The notes beneath the pieces were generated by a model. It was not told the origin of the DNA, searched no databases, and saw only the letters and a list, made by a program, of their open reading frames with translations. 64,000 nucleotides of DNA from Symbiodinium natans (taxonomy: Eukaryota; Sar; Dinophyceae; Suessiales; Symbiodiniaceae), in NCBI GenBank assembly GCA_905221605.1, contig CAJNDS010002124.1, positions 780,921 to 844,920 on the forward strand. The letters run 5' to 3'. A program made the position numbers and the translations under genes. This document shows positions 11,784-22,514 of this stretch, piece after piece; the stretch's first letter is position 1, and the number at the start of each line of letters is the position of its first letter.

Positions 11784-12300
11784 GTCTCCCGGCCTCAGAG
11801 TTTGGGGGTTTAGGGCTTAGGGCTTAGGGGTTAGGGCTTAGGGCTTAGGGCTTAGGGTTTAGGGTTTAGGGTTTAGGGTTCGCGTTTAGGGTGTATGCAA
11901 ACAGTCACTCAAGTCCAAGCATTCATCAGTCAAGCATGTTACAGTATTCAGTGTTGGGAAATATTCAGCTGTCCAAGGAATTCCGTAGCATCAAGACAAT
12001 GTAAAGTTACACATTATTATCTAGATTGCACAGATCTCCTGAAAGGGCCCGATAAGCCCTACACCCTATAGGCCCCTAAACAATATCCTACACCCTGCCG
12101 AACACTGATGCCGATTGACCACAAAATGATTTTGCATTTGTGGGATGAGAAGGTTTAGTGTTTGGGGCTTAGGGTTTCGTGTTTTGAGCTTAGGGCCTCT
12201 AGCCTTTCCTGATCCTAAACCCTAAGCCCAAAAACCCTCAAACCCTAAACCCCAAGCCCAACCCTAGGCCCCAACCGCCAAAACCCTAAACCGATCCCAG

Positions 12301-12347
12301 GGCATAGGTTTTGTGGGCGCGCGGGCGCTTTCCGAAGCATTGCCGCA
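12301..12347 (+). CDS. LRR exon 14
   Basis: Forty-seven bases, phase 0 to 2, reading GIGFVGARALSEALP plus two bases. The join QHN|GIGFVGARALSEAL is a textbook repeat. Acceptor CCCAG|G, donor GCCGCT, with TTTAGGG repeats following. Confidence 0.9.
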
Positions 12348-12839
12348 GCCGCTGGGCCACCTTTGCCTTTAGGGGTTGTTTGGGTTTAGGGTTTAGGGTT
12401 TAGGGTTTGGGGTTTAGGGTGTAGGGTTTGGGGTTTAGGGTTTAGGGTTTAGGGTTTAGGGGTGCTTAGTCCTGAAGCAGCTTTGGGGGGGTTTGGGGTT
12501 TGGGTAGTCATTCCATGGGTTTGGACTTAGGGGCTTTAGGGCCGACTGCAAACCATTGCGGAGGATGGCATGCACAGAGCTAACGCGACGGCGCCCCGAT
12601 ACATAAATTAAGAAATATCGAGATAGAAATCAAAATGTATGTATGGATATATTGGCTAACTAGCTAATTTATGAATTGGTTACTTATAGCTCATGTATTC
12701 ATAAAATTAGGAACAGGAATTTCAATAGTTGCACCTCGAGAATCGGAAATTTCCAAGAATTCAGGTTGCCTTGGACTAGGCAAAGCCGGGCAAACGTTCC
12801 CAAGACTTCGGGCATAATGTCAATGGTTTAGGGTCTAGG

Positions 12840-13045
12840 ATGCCTCCCTATACTAGCTACAGTTAAGGGGCTTATAACCTAAGTTAGGATCCTTATAACG
12901 CAGTTTAGGGTCCTTATAACTCTACTTATAACTCTACTTGTAACTCTACTTGTAACAACTACTCATAACCGAAGTTAGGATCCTATAACTCAGTTTAAGG
13001 TCCTTACAACTCTACTTCTAACTAGGGAGGCCCCTCCTTGTAACC
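12840..13045. mobile_element. Foldback-type element, CCTTATAACTCTACTTATAA family, copy 1
   Basis: Words GTTAGGATCCTTATAAC, CAGTTTAGGGTCCTTATAAC and TCTACTTATAACTCTACTTG, ending GGAGGCCCCTCCTTGTA. Other copies at 16815-17042, 20140-20231, 27330-27470 and 46262-46412, with fragments at 5278-5345, 11203-11275 and 57945-58010. Confidence 0.8.
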
Positions 13046-13345
13046 CTAAACCCTAAACCCTAAACCCCTAATTAAACCCTAACCCTAAACCCTAAACCCT
13101 AAACCCTAAACCCTAAACCCTACACCCTTAACCCTTATAAACCCTAAACCCTAAACCCTCAACCCTAAACCCCTAAACCCTAAACCCTAAACCCTAAACC
13201 CTAAACCCTAAACCCTAAACCCTAAACCCTAAACCCTAAACCCTAAACCCTAAACCCTAAACCCTAAACCCTAAACCCTAAACCCTAAACCCTAAACCCT
13301 AAACCCTAAACCCTAAACCCTAAACCCTAAACCCTAAACCCCTAA
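13045..13345 (-). repeat. (CCCTAAA)n array, 3' arm of intron 12348-13398
   Basis: About 40 heptamers, nearly perfect over the last 180 bases, ending about 50 bases before the acceptor of LRR exon 15. Confidence 0.95.
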
Positions 13346-13398
13346 ACCTAAACTTTATAACCCTAACTCCTAAGATGACTCCCAAGACGCTCTGTCAG

Positions 13399-13442
13399 GA
13401 TGGCTGGGCTGCGTGAGCTGCTTCTGTACAGCAACGACCTAG
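13399..13442 (+). CDS. LRR exon 15
   Basis: Forty-four bases, phase 2 to 1, reading MAGLRELLLYSNDL. Acceptor GTCAG|G close behind one of the longest CCCTAAA arrays (13045-13345); donor GCCCGG. GGCCC is present at this donor and at the next acceptor. Confidence 0.9.
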
Positions 13443-14257
13443 GCCCGGAGGGTTTAGGGTTTGGGGTTTAGGGTTTAGGGTTTAGGGTGTAGGGTTTAGG
13501 GTTTAGGGTTTATGGGGTTAGGGGTTTAGGATTTAGGGTTTAGGGTTTAGGGTTTACGCACTCAGCCTCTAAACTCTAAACCCTAGAGCTCTACAAACTC
13601 TAAACCCCAAGAGCGCTTAACCCCAAGGCCTCAACCCCAACCCCGATACCCTAAACTCTACAAACTCTACACCCCAACCCTAAACCCCAAACCCTGAACC
13701 CCAAACCCTGAACCCCAAACCCCAAACCCTAAACCCCAAACCCTTTATCCCAAACCCTAGCCCCTAATTGCTTGGGAGGAACCCTGGGCTGCTTGAGTGT
13801 AGATTCCATGATATACATGGAGGGACCCACACCCAACCAACCCTGAACCCTGAACCCTACACAAACTGCAGTGTAGGGTTTAGGGGTTAGGGGTTTAGGG
13901 TTTCGGGTTTTCATTAGGGCTTAGGGTCGATAACCGTAAACCCTAAACCCTAAAAAGCAAGCCCAGATCACCCAATCCAGAGCCTGCTTGGGCTGTACCC
14001 ACATCTTGGTGTCTTTCTCCCGCATCCCTTTGAGTTGGAATCTGGTTCGCCATTTCCAGAGGCAGTTCTTTTCTGCGCTGCTGCGTGACGCCGAAAACCC
14101 TAAGCCCAAACCCTAAACCCTCAACCCTAAACCCTAAACCCTAAACCCTTTTAGCCAAGCCAAGAAAACCCTGAACCCTAAACCCTAAACCCTAAACCCT
14201 AAACCCTTTTAGCCAAGCCCTAAACCCTAAACCCTAAACCCTAGACCCTCATGGCAG

Positions 14258-14295
14258 GCCCCAGCGGTGCAGAAGTCATCCTCACAGCGTTGCCA
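14258..14295 (+). CDS. LRR exon 16
   Basis: Thirty-eight bases, phase 1 to 0, reading PSGAEVILTALP after a split glycine codon. The join SNDLG|PSGAEVILTALP fits the repeat. Acceptor GGCAG|G, donor GCATCT. The next intron (1654 bp) has only a weak 5' arm and carries a local triplicated repeat. Confidence 0.85.
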
Positions 14296-14317
14296 GCATC
14301 TTGGCAAGGCAACGAGG

Positions 14318-14536
14318 GGGGCAAATTCCTAAATCCGAATCTGGCGAATTTGATGATCACTGCTTTTTGAGTTTTAGGGGGCTAATTCCTAAATGCGAAT
14401 CTGGCGAATTTGATGGTCACTGATTTTTGGCTTTTAGGTTGAATTAGCGTTGTGGGTTTGGGGTCCGAATCTGGCGAATGTGATGATCACTGCTTTTTGG
14501 GTTTTAGGTTGAATTTAGCGTTGTGGGTTTGGGGAA
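14318..14536 (+). repeat. Triplicated 60-75 bp direct repeat
   Basis: Three copies of a unit containing CGAATCTGGCGAATTTGATG and ATCACTGCTTTTTG, two with an added tail GTTGAATTAGCGTTGTGGG. It lies in the intron after LRR exon 16, where the usual 5' arm is weak. Confidence 0.85.
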
Positions 14537-15039
14537 GCACCTTTGCAGGAAAACCCCTTATGCGAAACGGAACCAGCCCCGTCCCTGGCAATCTGGCAGG
14601 GTTTAGGGTAAGTAGTTGCCAAAGCAGTCACTTGATAAAACAAATGCTGCCAAAAATCCAGATTCAAACCAAGTAGGCCCTAAACATACTACAAGTTACT
14701 ACAAGCATGTAGGGCTTGAGCTGTTTGCCGCACCGAAATGTACGAAGCTTCGGAGGGTTTAGCATTTAGGGCTTATATCTTCTTACTAGCTGAATGAGTG
14801 CACTTTACACTTTTCGGGATACTAGAATCACCTATAGAACTGAAAGTGTACGCTTCATTTTTGTTTTTTTTTGGGGGGGGGGGTTCATGAACTCAGCAAC
14901 TAAGTCTTCAGAGGCTAGTGAGATCCATCCAGAGCCATTACCAAACATGAGCATTCTCGCCAGGCCCCGTGGCTTAGGTTTCAGGCAGGGTTTAGGGTTT
15001 AGGGTTTAGGGTTTAGGGTTTAGGGTTTAGGGTTTAGGG

Positions 15040-15140
15040 TTATAGGGTTATAGCGTTTTTGGGTTATAGGGTTATAGGGTTATAGGGCTATAGGGTTGTA
15101 GGGTTGTAGGGTTGTAGGGTTATAGGCTTATAGGGTTATA
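15040..15140 (+). repeat. GGGTTATA/GGGTTGTA octamer variant array
   Basis: A TTTAGGG run turns into tandem TTATAGGG and then TTGTAGGG units, showing stepwise change along one array. Confidence 0.9.
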
Positions 15141-15242
15141 AGGTTTAGGGCTTGGCTGAAAAATGCGATACCTTGGTGTATCGTGTCTTAAAGGAGCCCG
15201 AAGCCTTAAACAGGGAGCCCTGAACTTAATCCCTAAACCCTA

Positions 15243-15389
15243 CTTGGAGGTTCATGGTACTTATTAACCAATTATAGCTGTGCTTACAACTGTACCTTAC
15301 AATCATATTAGGGCACTTAAGGGGCTTATAAGTACAGTTATACGTGCAGTTATACTTGGTTAATAAGTACCATGAACCTCCAAGTATAC
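15243..15389. mobile_element. Foldback element, CTTGGAGGTTCATGGTAC family, copy 1
   Basis: CTTGGAGGTTCATGGTACTT at the left and AAGTACCATGAACCTCCAAG at the right are exact inverted repeats of at least 20 bases, with further pairing inside. Second copy at 32150-32318. Confidence 0.9.
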
Positions 15390-15949
15390 CTCTGGGCTCT
15401 ATTGTAGTTGCTTTTTGGCTTATATATAGGGTTTAGGGTTTAGGGTTTAGGGTTATACTAACCCAAAAAAGGTACTACATAGGAGCCTTTAGGTAGGGCT
15501 TGGGGGAGGATGGCCATGGTACGGCTTATGAGGATGTAGGCAGGCATTGATCGGCTTATGGGGAGAAAGAATGGGATTGGGGTTTAGGGTTTAGGGTTTA
15601 GGGTTTAGGGTTTAGGGTTTAGGGTTTAGGGTTTAGGGTTTAGGGTTTAGGGCGTAAGAACCCCTGATTACAATCGATTCTTCAGCACATTTTGGAAAAC
15701 GATGCCTAGAAGTCAAGCAGCCTCAACCCGTAAACCCAAAACCTTAACCCCCGGAACCCCGAACCCCGCAATGTTAGCTAAACCATACCTTAAATGCCCC
15801 TAAACCCTATCAACCCCTAAACCCCGAAACCGATATCCCTAAGCCAAACCCCTCAACCCTAGCCCTAAACCACAAACCCGAAACCCTAAATACCCCTAGA
15901 TAAACCCCTAAATCACCCTAAACCCCCCAAACTCCCTAACCCTCACCAG

Positions 15950-16054
15950 GCTTCTCTCACGGCCTTGGACCTCGGAAGCAACCACCTCGGCGACGCCGGG
16001 GGCGCCGCGGCGGCGGCAGCACTTGCGACGAGCGGGCTGATGGAGCTGCACCTG
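15950..16054 (+). CDS. LRR exon 17
   Basis: Thirty-five codons, phase 0, containing SLTALDLGSNHLGDAGG and ending SGLMELHL. This is the longest exon of the gene and a clear repeat by itself. Acceptor ACCAG|G; donor GACGGG (GA type). GGAC is shared with the next acceptor. Confidence 0.92.
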
Positions 16055-16455
16055 GACGGGGGGTTGGTTTGGGGGTTGAGGGTTTATAGGGTTTATATAG
16101 GGCTTGGGGTTCGGGGTTTAGGGTTTTAGGGTTTAGGGTTTAGTGTTTAGGGTTTAGGCGTGATAAACCTGAAACAAAGCAAATTATACCCTAAGCTGTA
16201 AAGGTCCGTAGCGTGAGCTACGACATCGTCCTTATGCCGTTCAACTCCCCAAGCCCGAAGCCCTCAGCCCCTAAAACTGCTAAACCCCTAAACTCAGAAT
16301 CCAAAAACTACCATTCACCCCAAAACTGAATCCAAAAAACCCTAAACCCGGAAACCCCAAGCCCTAAAACCCTAAGACCCTAAAACCCTAAAACCCTAAA
16401 ACCCTTAAACCCTTAAACCCTTAAACCCTTAATCCCTACACCCGAAACCGAAAAG

Positions 16456-16509
16456 GACTACAACGGGCTTGGTCAAGACACGGCTGGCGCGCTGCTGCGA
16501 AGCTTGCAG
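16456..16509 (+). CDS. LRR exon 18
   Basis: Eighteen codons, phase 0, reading DYNGLGQDTAGALLRSLQ. The join LMELHL|DYNGLG is exact LRR consensus. Acceptor AAAAG|G; donor GAGCAG (GA type). GCAGGA is repeated at the next acceptor. Confidence 0.92.
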
Positions 16510-16814
16510 GAGCAGTGGGATGTACGCATGTGAGGGTTCCGAGTCCAGGGCAGGGTTTAGGGTTTAGGGTTTAGGGTTTAGGGTTTAGGGTTTAGGGTGT
16601 AGGGTTTGGAGTTACGGGTTCAGGGTTTAGGGTTAGGGTGTGTAGGGTGCATAGGGTTTGTAGGGTGTATATGTTCAGGGTTTCTAGGGTGTTTAGGGTT
16701 TTGGGTTTTGAGGCTGTATAGGGTTTAGGGTTTCGGGTTTGGGGGTCTAAGCCCACCTCTGCCACCCCCTGTTGGCTGGTGAGCAGCCCGACTTTTTGGG
16801 AAGCGTCTCACTGA

Positions 16815-17042
16815 CACAAGGAGGGGCCCCCTTACTACACTAGCCAGAGTTAAGGGACTTATATCCTAAGCTAGGATCCTTACAACCCAGTTTAGGGTCC
16901 TTCGAACTCTACTTAGAACTCTGTTTATCAGTCTACTCATAAATAACTCTACTTATAACCGAAGTTAGGATCCTTATAGCCCAGTTTAGGGTCTTTATAA
17001 CTCGATTTATATCTAGGGGGGGGGGGGCCCTCCTTGTAGGAG
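16815..17042. mobile_element. CCTTATAACTCTACTTATAA family, copy 2
   Basis: Starts GGAGGGGCCCCCTTACTACA and ends GGGGGGCCCTCCTTGTAGGA, so the ends are inverted repeats. Located in the middle of LRR intron 16510-17291, between the two heptamer arms. Confidence 0.8.
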
Positions 17043-17291
17043 GATCCGACATCGAAGGGTCCACAGTACCAAATGCTTTGCCGCCAAAAGCAAAGTTCTA
17101 CCGATAACGCCGTCTATGCCCTAAAACCACAACAACCCTAAACCCTAAACCCTAAACCCCTAAACCCTAAACCCTGAACCCTAATCCCTAAACCCTAAAC
17201 CCTAAACCCTAAACACTAAACCCTAAACCCTAAACCCTAGCCCTAAACCCTAAACCCCAAACCCCATGCTGTGAACAACGTTGTGACGCAG

Positions 17292-17342
17292 GAAAACACC
17301 ACGCTGACAAGCCTGTGGCTGCATGGCAACCTCTTGGACGAG
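17292..17342 (+). CDS. LRR exon 19
   Basis: Seventeen codons, phase 0, reading ENTTLTSLWLHGNLLDE. The join RSLQ|ENTTLTSLWLHGN is consensus. Acceptor CGCAG|G; donor GACGCA (GA type). AGGA is shared across the next intron, which has its heptamer arms in reversed order. Confidence 0.92.
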
Positions 17343-17555
17343 GACGCAGCTGTCCACTGACCCCTTAAACCCTATAGGCCATAAGCCCTAAACCCTATAC
17401 CCTAAACCCCAAACCCCAGAAACCCCAAACCCAGAAACCCCAAAAACCCTAAACCCCAAAAACCCCTACACCCCAAAAAACCCTAAACCCCCCCCCAAAA
17501 CCCTAAACCCTAAAGACCCTAAACCCTAAAGGTGAAGGTGGCCGCTCAGAACCAC

Positions 17556-17733
17556 TTGCTAGCCCAGTGGTACCCTTTACCCTTTTTTTGGTTCTGGGTT
17601 CCCTTATAAAGTAACCAACCAAAAAAAGGGTGCCCTTAAGTTTAGGGTTTAGGGTTTAGGGTTTAGGTTTTAGGGTTTAGGGTTTAGGGCTTAGGGTTTA
17701 GGGTCTTTGTAGGGTTACTGGGCTACTAAGACG
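17556..17733. mobile_element. Foldback element, GCCCAGT..AAAAAAAGGGTGCCC family, carrying a heptamer array
   Basis: Ends GCTAGCCCAGTGGTACCC and GGGTTACTGGGCTAC are inverted repeats, and inside, CCTTTTTTTGGTT pairs with AACCAAAAAAAGG. A TTTAGGG array (17640-17705) lies within the right half. A heptamer-poor relative is at 48725-48838. Confidence 0.75.
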
Positions 17734-17749
17734 AAAACGCGGGGCTCAG

Positions 17750-17803
17750 GATCAGCTCCAGCACATCACTGATGCCTTGGCCCGCAACCGGCGCTGTTCC
17801 GAG
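17750..17803 (+). CDS. LRR exon 20
   Basis: Eighteen codons, phase 0, reading DQLQHITDALARNRRCSE. Acceptor CTCAG|G; donor GCGCTT, followed by TTTAGGG repeats. If the intron were not removed, the first heptamer would supply an in-frame TAG at 17816. Confidence 0.88.
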
Positions 17804-18764
17804 GCGCTTAGGCTTTAGGGTTTAGGGTTTTAAACCGTTTAGGGTTTAGGGTTTAGGGGTTTTGTGCGGTTTTGGGTTTTTTTGGGGGGTTTTTAGGGGT
17901 TTCGGGTTTCGTCGTTTTAGGGTTTAGGGTTTTAGGATTTCGGGTTTTTGGGTTTCGGGTTTAGGGCTTAGAGTGTTGTAGGGCGTTGGGTCTTGTAGCC
18001 CTTGCTGGTCTTGCGAGGCTTGCCAACTTCAGGCAATGTGGAGCCCAACGGTAAGGGTTTGGGATCTGGGTCCCAAGGTTTAGGGTTTAGGGTTTAGGGT
18101 TTAGGGTTTAGGGTTTAGGGTTTAGGGTTTAGGGTTTAGGGTTCAGGGTTTAGGGTTTAGGGCTAGGGCTTGGGGCTTCGTAGGACGTAGGGCTTTTTTG
18201 GGAGCGGCTCCCGGCCACTCCCTGAGCCCCAAGAAGTCTGCAGCCAGGTTATCCCTGGCCAGGCCGACACCCTCGTGGAGGTGGGTTTAGGGTTTAGGGT
18301 TTAGGGTTTAGGGTTTAGGGTTTAGGGTTTAGGGTTTAGGGTTCAGAGTCCCTGCCGAAACCCCAGACCCCAGACCCCCAAACCCCTAAACCCCCAGACC
18401 CCAAACCCTAAAACCCGGGAACTCCAAAACCTAAACCCCAAACCTTAAACCCCCCCAACCCTAAAGCACCACGCCCTATAAACCCTCAACCCAAATCCGC
18501 CAAACCCTATACCCTCAACCCCAAACCCACCGAGCCGTAAGCCCCCGAGCCCTACCTTCAGAATCCCAAACCTACTTTTTTAGGTTTTTCTTGGTCGTTT
18601 TACATAACCTCTTCTAATAAGAACCTGCAAAAACTGCCAAGCCCTAAGCCTAAAGCCTAAAGACTAAAGCCTAAAGCCGAAAGCCTAAAGCCGAAAGCCG
18701 AAAGCCGAAAGCCGAGACCCCTAAACCCTAAACCCTAAACCCTAAAGCCTACACCCACCTTGAG

Positions 18765-18838
18765 GAGCTGGCGCTCAGTTCCGAGAGCGTGGCGAAAGCT
18801 CTGGCAGCGGCCAGGGTGGACGGCGTGGCTTGGGCCAG
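18765..18838 (+). CDS. LRR exon 21 (3' end uncertain)
   Basis: Acceptor TTGAG|G, phase 0, reading ELALSSESVAKALAAAR and on to GVAW. It follows exon 20 as RRCSE|ELALSSES with GAGG shared across the intron. The exact donor is not resolved. (CCCTAAA)n precedes it and (TTTAGGG)n follows it. Confidence 0.65.
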
Positions 18839-19552
18839 CTTAAGGTTTAGGGTTTGGGTTTAGGGTTTAGGGTTTAGGGTTTAGGGTTTAGGGTTTAGGG
18901 TTTAGGGTTTAGGGTTTAGGGTTTAGGGTTTAGGGTTTAGGATTAGGGTTTAGGGTTTAGGGTGTCTTCCACATTTGGAGCGTTTAGGGTTTAGGGTTTA
19001 GCGTTTGGGGTCTAAACTCCTTCAAATCCTTTCCGTTTTCCCAGGTGGTTGAGACCCTAGCTCAGAGTTTCGAAGCTTTGCTTTACAACCCGACAAGCCT
19101 TGAGCTGCATTCCAAGTTTGCACCACTACCCCTAACCCCTAAACCTTCAACCGTAGACCCTAAACCCTAAACCCTATACCCTAAACCCTAAACTGCAGCT
19201 TTGACCGTTCAATTGATAATTGATAAGACACGGAGGGGGGGGGGGGGGGTGGGCACCGCTGGTCACAAGGTGCGAGGATCGTTTTTTCCCTTTGCCAGTG
19301 TCAGACCCTGTATGTATTTCCATGCTAGGGCTCGGCGTTGCAGTTCTTGGGCTTAGGGTTTAGAGTTTAGTGCTAGGGTTTATGGGGTTCAGGGCTTAGT
19401 GTGCATGTTTGGGTGCATCATTAGCTCTGAGTCGTAAGTGCTATCACAACATAGAAAGTTTCGCCTGAAGAAGCTCTTCCCATCTCGAGCCCCCAAACCC
19501 TCAAAAACCCCAGACCATCCTCCGAACCCCCCGTTCGAATCCTAAACCTTGG

Positions 19553-19646
19553 GACGTTCCCCCTTATGCTAACAGTCCTTAATTGGTTTTGTAATAGGGG
19601 GTACTATAATCCCTCGTAGGGACTGCTAGTATAAGGGGGGAACCTC
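19553..19646. mobile_element. Foldback element, GTTCCCCCTTATRCTAACAG family, copy 1
   Basis: GTTCCCCCTTATGCTAACAG pairs with CTGCTAGTATAAGGGGGGAAC. Related copies at 21868-21985 and 27543-27632. Confidence 0.85.
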
Positions 19647-19696
19647 TCAACCTAAACCCCAACAACACCTTTGTGAGACATGCTTTGGCCACGTAG

Positions 19697-19785
19697 GCTG
19701 CAGACAGCTGTGGCAACTTTGCAGAGCGTGCTGCGGAGATCGCCATCACGGAGTACCTGAGGAGGCCACGTTGTCATCCCCCCCC
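19697..19785 (+). CDS. Possible LRR exon 22
   Basis: Acceptor CGTAG|G. The frame GNFAERAAEIAITEYLRR resembles an LRR helix. A second frame (LQTAVATLQSVLRR) also joins exon 21 in phase and ends at a TGA at 19758-19760, which would close the gene here. The two readings cannot be separated without cDNA. Confidence 0.45.
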
Positions 19786-20139
19786 CCGCCCTGATTCTAG
19801 CCTAGCGTAGATTTGGGGTTTAGGGCTTAGGGTTTAAGGGTTCAGTGGGGACACAAAAGGCCTCCAATGGTCCAAGACCACGTGCAAAATATACCAAACC
19901 ACTCCAAACACTCCAGACAACCTTCCATTGGCACTCGAAGAGCATCCCCAAGCCCTAAACCCTAAACCTCATCGAACACTCCAAGAGCTTGCTCGGAACA
20001 CTGCAAGGATTGCGCACACACGAAGAATTAAGTTGAGCACCCTGCCGAGATGAGTCAGGAATTGGCTTAAGTTTTTGGGCTTGATAATGCGGGCCAGTCG
20101 CAGGAGTCTAGCGTGGCCCTCTTCCTCCACAGTTAAAGG

Positions 20140-20231
20140 GCCTTACTGCCTAAGCCTAAGCTAGGATCCTTATGACCCAGCTTAGGGTCCTTATACCTCT
20201 ACTTATGACTCAAGGGGGCCCCTCCTTGTAT
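20140..20231. mobile_element. CCTTATAACTCTACTTATAA family, copy 3
   Basis: Shorter member with GCTAGGATCCTTATGACCCA and an end GGGGGCCCCTCCTTGTATGG. Confidence 0.75.
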
Positions 20232-20784
20232 GGGGTCGTAAGCCTAAACCCTAAGCCCTAAACCCTAAAGGCTAAAGGCCAGGCGCAACACTTCTGGTGT
20301 GCCCACAAGATCTCCAAAACCCCAAAACCCTAAACCCTCAACCAACTCCCGAAGCTTGTGGCCATACCTTTGAGCACGAGGCACCCTCAACCCCAAACCG
20401 CAGCTCCTTTCGCGCGGCTTCAGGTGCGGCCACCACGCCCTGCATGCGCGGGGGCAGGTGCAGAGAACCTGAACCCCTAAAGTGCTGGTTCTAAACCATA
20501 AGCCGTAAACCCCTGAACTCCCTGAGCTCCTACCCCGAGGCTCACCTATTTTGTTTTTGGGCCCTAAGTGTACGTTAGGCGAGTTTGAGCCTAAGGGCTA
20601 GTTCTACCGCCCCCCCTTCCCCCCTCCAAAAGGAAAGCACAAGCCTCCCCGTCCCCGTCTTCTTGGATTCTTGGCCGATGAGGAGTCAGGAAGGGTTTAG
20701 GGTTTAGGGCTTAGGGCTTAGGGTTTAGGGCTTCGGAGTCTTTTGGGCGTTTGGGGTTTAGGGGCGCAATTGGAGTCTCTCTGG

Positions 20785-20855
20785 GAGGTCGTGCTCGCCT
20801 GCATCCTGGGCCACCACGCCGGCTCGGACGAGCTGCGGGCCCTGTCTCTGGGCCC
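20785..20855 (+). CDS. Possible LRR exon 23
   Basis: Reads VVLACILGHHAGSDELRALS then LG, ending at a strong GTGAGC donor. ELRALSLG is LRR-like. It may belong to the same gene or to a paralogous fragment; the acceptor (20775 or 20784) is not settled. Confidence 0.5.
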
Positions 20856-22514
20856 GTGAGCCTGGCGGAGGTTTACGTAGGGTTTAGGGTTTAGGGTTTG
20901 GGGTTTGGGGTTTAGGGTTTCGGGTTTAGGGTTTAGGGTTTAGGGTTCAGGGTGTAGGGTTTAGGGTTTAGGGTTTCAGGATTTCTAGAGTATTACAGAA
21001 TCGATGTACGGGTTACCTTAACCTTCAACCCTAAAGCCTTTAAACCCGAATCGGGCTTGCTGCAAGTCCAAGCCCGACGTCTACCCTACCAACAAAGTGC
21101 ATTGAGACTTCCAGAACTTCAAAGTTTAGGGCTCGGGTTTAGGGTTTAGGGTTTAGGGTTTAGGGCTGCAGGCTTTTGGGCTCATGGGGTCAGGGGCTTA
21201 GGGTTTAGGCAAGGCCCGAAGCCCTCATGCTAGGAGGGAGATATTTATCAGCCTGGGCTTGGTATGGCTCTCGAACCTTGAGCAAAATCCAAGTTCAGCA
21301 ATAACAGCCAAAACTATGCTGTCATATGTGCAGAAGAACGCCACTACAGGGTAGCCACCTAAACCCTAAACCCTAAACCCTGAAGGCCCAAGCTGCCCAA
21401 GCATCTACATTTTGTGAAACTTCCATGTGAATTTTCGCGGGCTCCGCTTTGCTAAGATTTAGGTTTAGGGTTTAGGGTAAAAGCTGCCCTAGACCCTCCC
21501 AAAAATCTCCCCCCCCCCCCCCCCGATTAAAAGCAATAAAACTTTTGCGGACGACGTAGTTAGCACATTCCACAGAAGAAACCTCAACCCTAAACCCCCA
21601 AAACGGTGCCACTTTGGAGAGAACGAACTGCAGGGTTCATATTTAGGGTTTAGGATTCAGTGCCCAAAGCCTTAAAACCCTGCATCCTACGACCTAAACA
21701 CCAAACCTACCATCCAGCATGAACCTTGAAGTCAACCTCTGAACCTCAGGACGTACACCCTTGCCCTTATAAACCCTACACACAGAACGCACGGTCTCAA
21801 GTCGATTCATGCAAGCTGGGAAGCTGAAGCCGGACCGCTGTTCATTTCGGGTTTAGGGGGTTCAGGGTTGGGATGTTCCCCATTTATACTGGCAGGTCCT
21901 TAATGGGGATTATGATGTTAACTTCTATAAACATCCCTACTTGTACTAAGGATGTAATTGAGGGGGAACATCCCAAGTCAGCCTTATTTGTTTACCTATC
22001 AGTGGCCACGGAAATGTTAGTTTTGAGGGCTTGCAAGCGCGGTTGGCTTTTTCTCTCAACCATGGTCCCTTCGGGGGGACGGTTTAGGGTTTAGGTTTTA
22101 GGGTTTAAGGGTTAGGTTCCGATTTTATTGCAGAGCCTCATATTTCGGGTGCCCATGGCCAAAATTTGACCAAGATTTTGGAGAACGGTCCAGTTGAGCA
22201 ATTGCCTTCTTGCATGTTTTGCCTGCCCCGCTGGCTCCAGTGTCCTGGTCATCCTAGTTTTTATTCCAGAATGCAGGACTCAGCAGCCACAACTCCACCC
22301 CCTCCACGTTGATTGAGTCGCGCGCGCGTGTTTCTCACACTCTAGCCCAAAAGAAACCACACAGAGCTCCAGCTTTAGCCTGCTCCCCCCTTAAACCCCC
22401 TAAGCCCTAAACCCCCATAGAGTAGTCCCCTAGAACGGCCCCAAAGCCCTCGCCTTTCGAAGCCCGTGGCCTTTTCTCCCGGACACCCAAAGGGTTGAGG
22501 CGCTGAATTGGGCC
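20856..22514. other. Interval without recognised exon
   Basis: Contains short TTTAGGG and CCCTAAA runs, a poly-C tract near 21510-21525 and one foldback element at 21868-21985. The pieces between show no reading frame I can join to a neighbour. Presumably a terminal intron or intergenic spacer. Confidence 0.4.
21868..21985. mobile_element. GTTCCCCCTTATRCTAACAG family, copy 2
   Basis: GGGATGTTCCCCATTTATAC at the left, GAGGGGGAACATCCC at the right. Confidence 0.8.

Larger units (their letters stand above)
218..20855 (+). other. LRR gene (ribonuclease-inhibitor type), overall span of dispersed exons
   Basis: Twenty exons between 218 and 17803 join in one frame (1107 nt, 369 codons), and three further exon-like islands extend the pattern to 20855. 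The product is a chain of 28-29 residue leucine-rich repeats of the type seen in ribonuclease inhibitor and NLRC proteins (LxxLxLxxNxLGxxGAxxLAxAL), expected to fold as a horseshoe that binds proteins; no partner can be named. The first exon follows an acceptor, so the gene starts upstream of the window, and the C-terminus is not settled. Only about 6 percent of the span is coding. Donors are GT (6), GC (8) and GA (6); 19 of 20 acceptors are AG|G. The joins are inferred from phase and repeat register, not from cDNA. Confidence 0.85.

Noticed and set aside
18180-18285. Exon-like island between TTTAGGG blocks
   Set aside because: LRR exon 20 (ends 17803) joins exon 21 (18765) directly in phase and register, placing this piece inside the intron.
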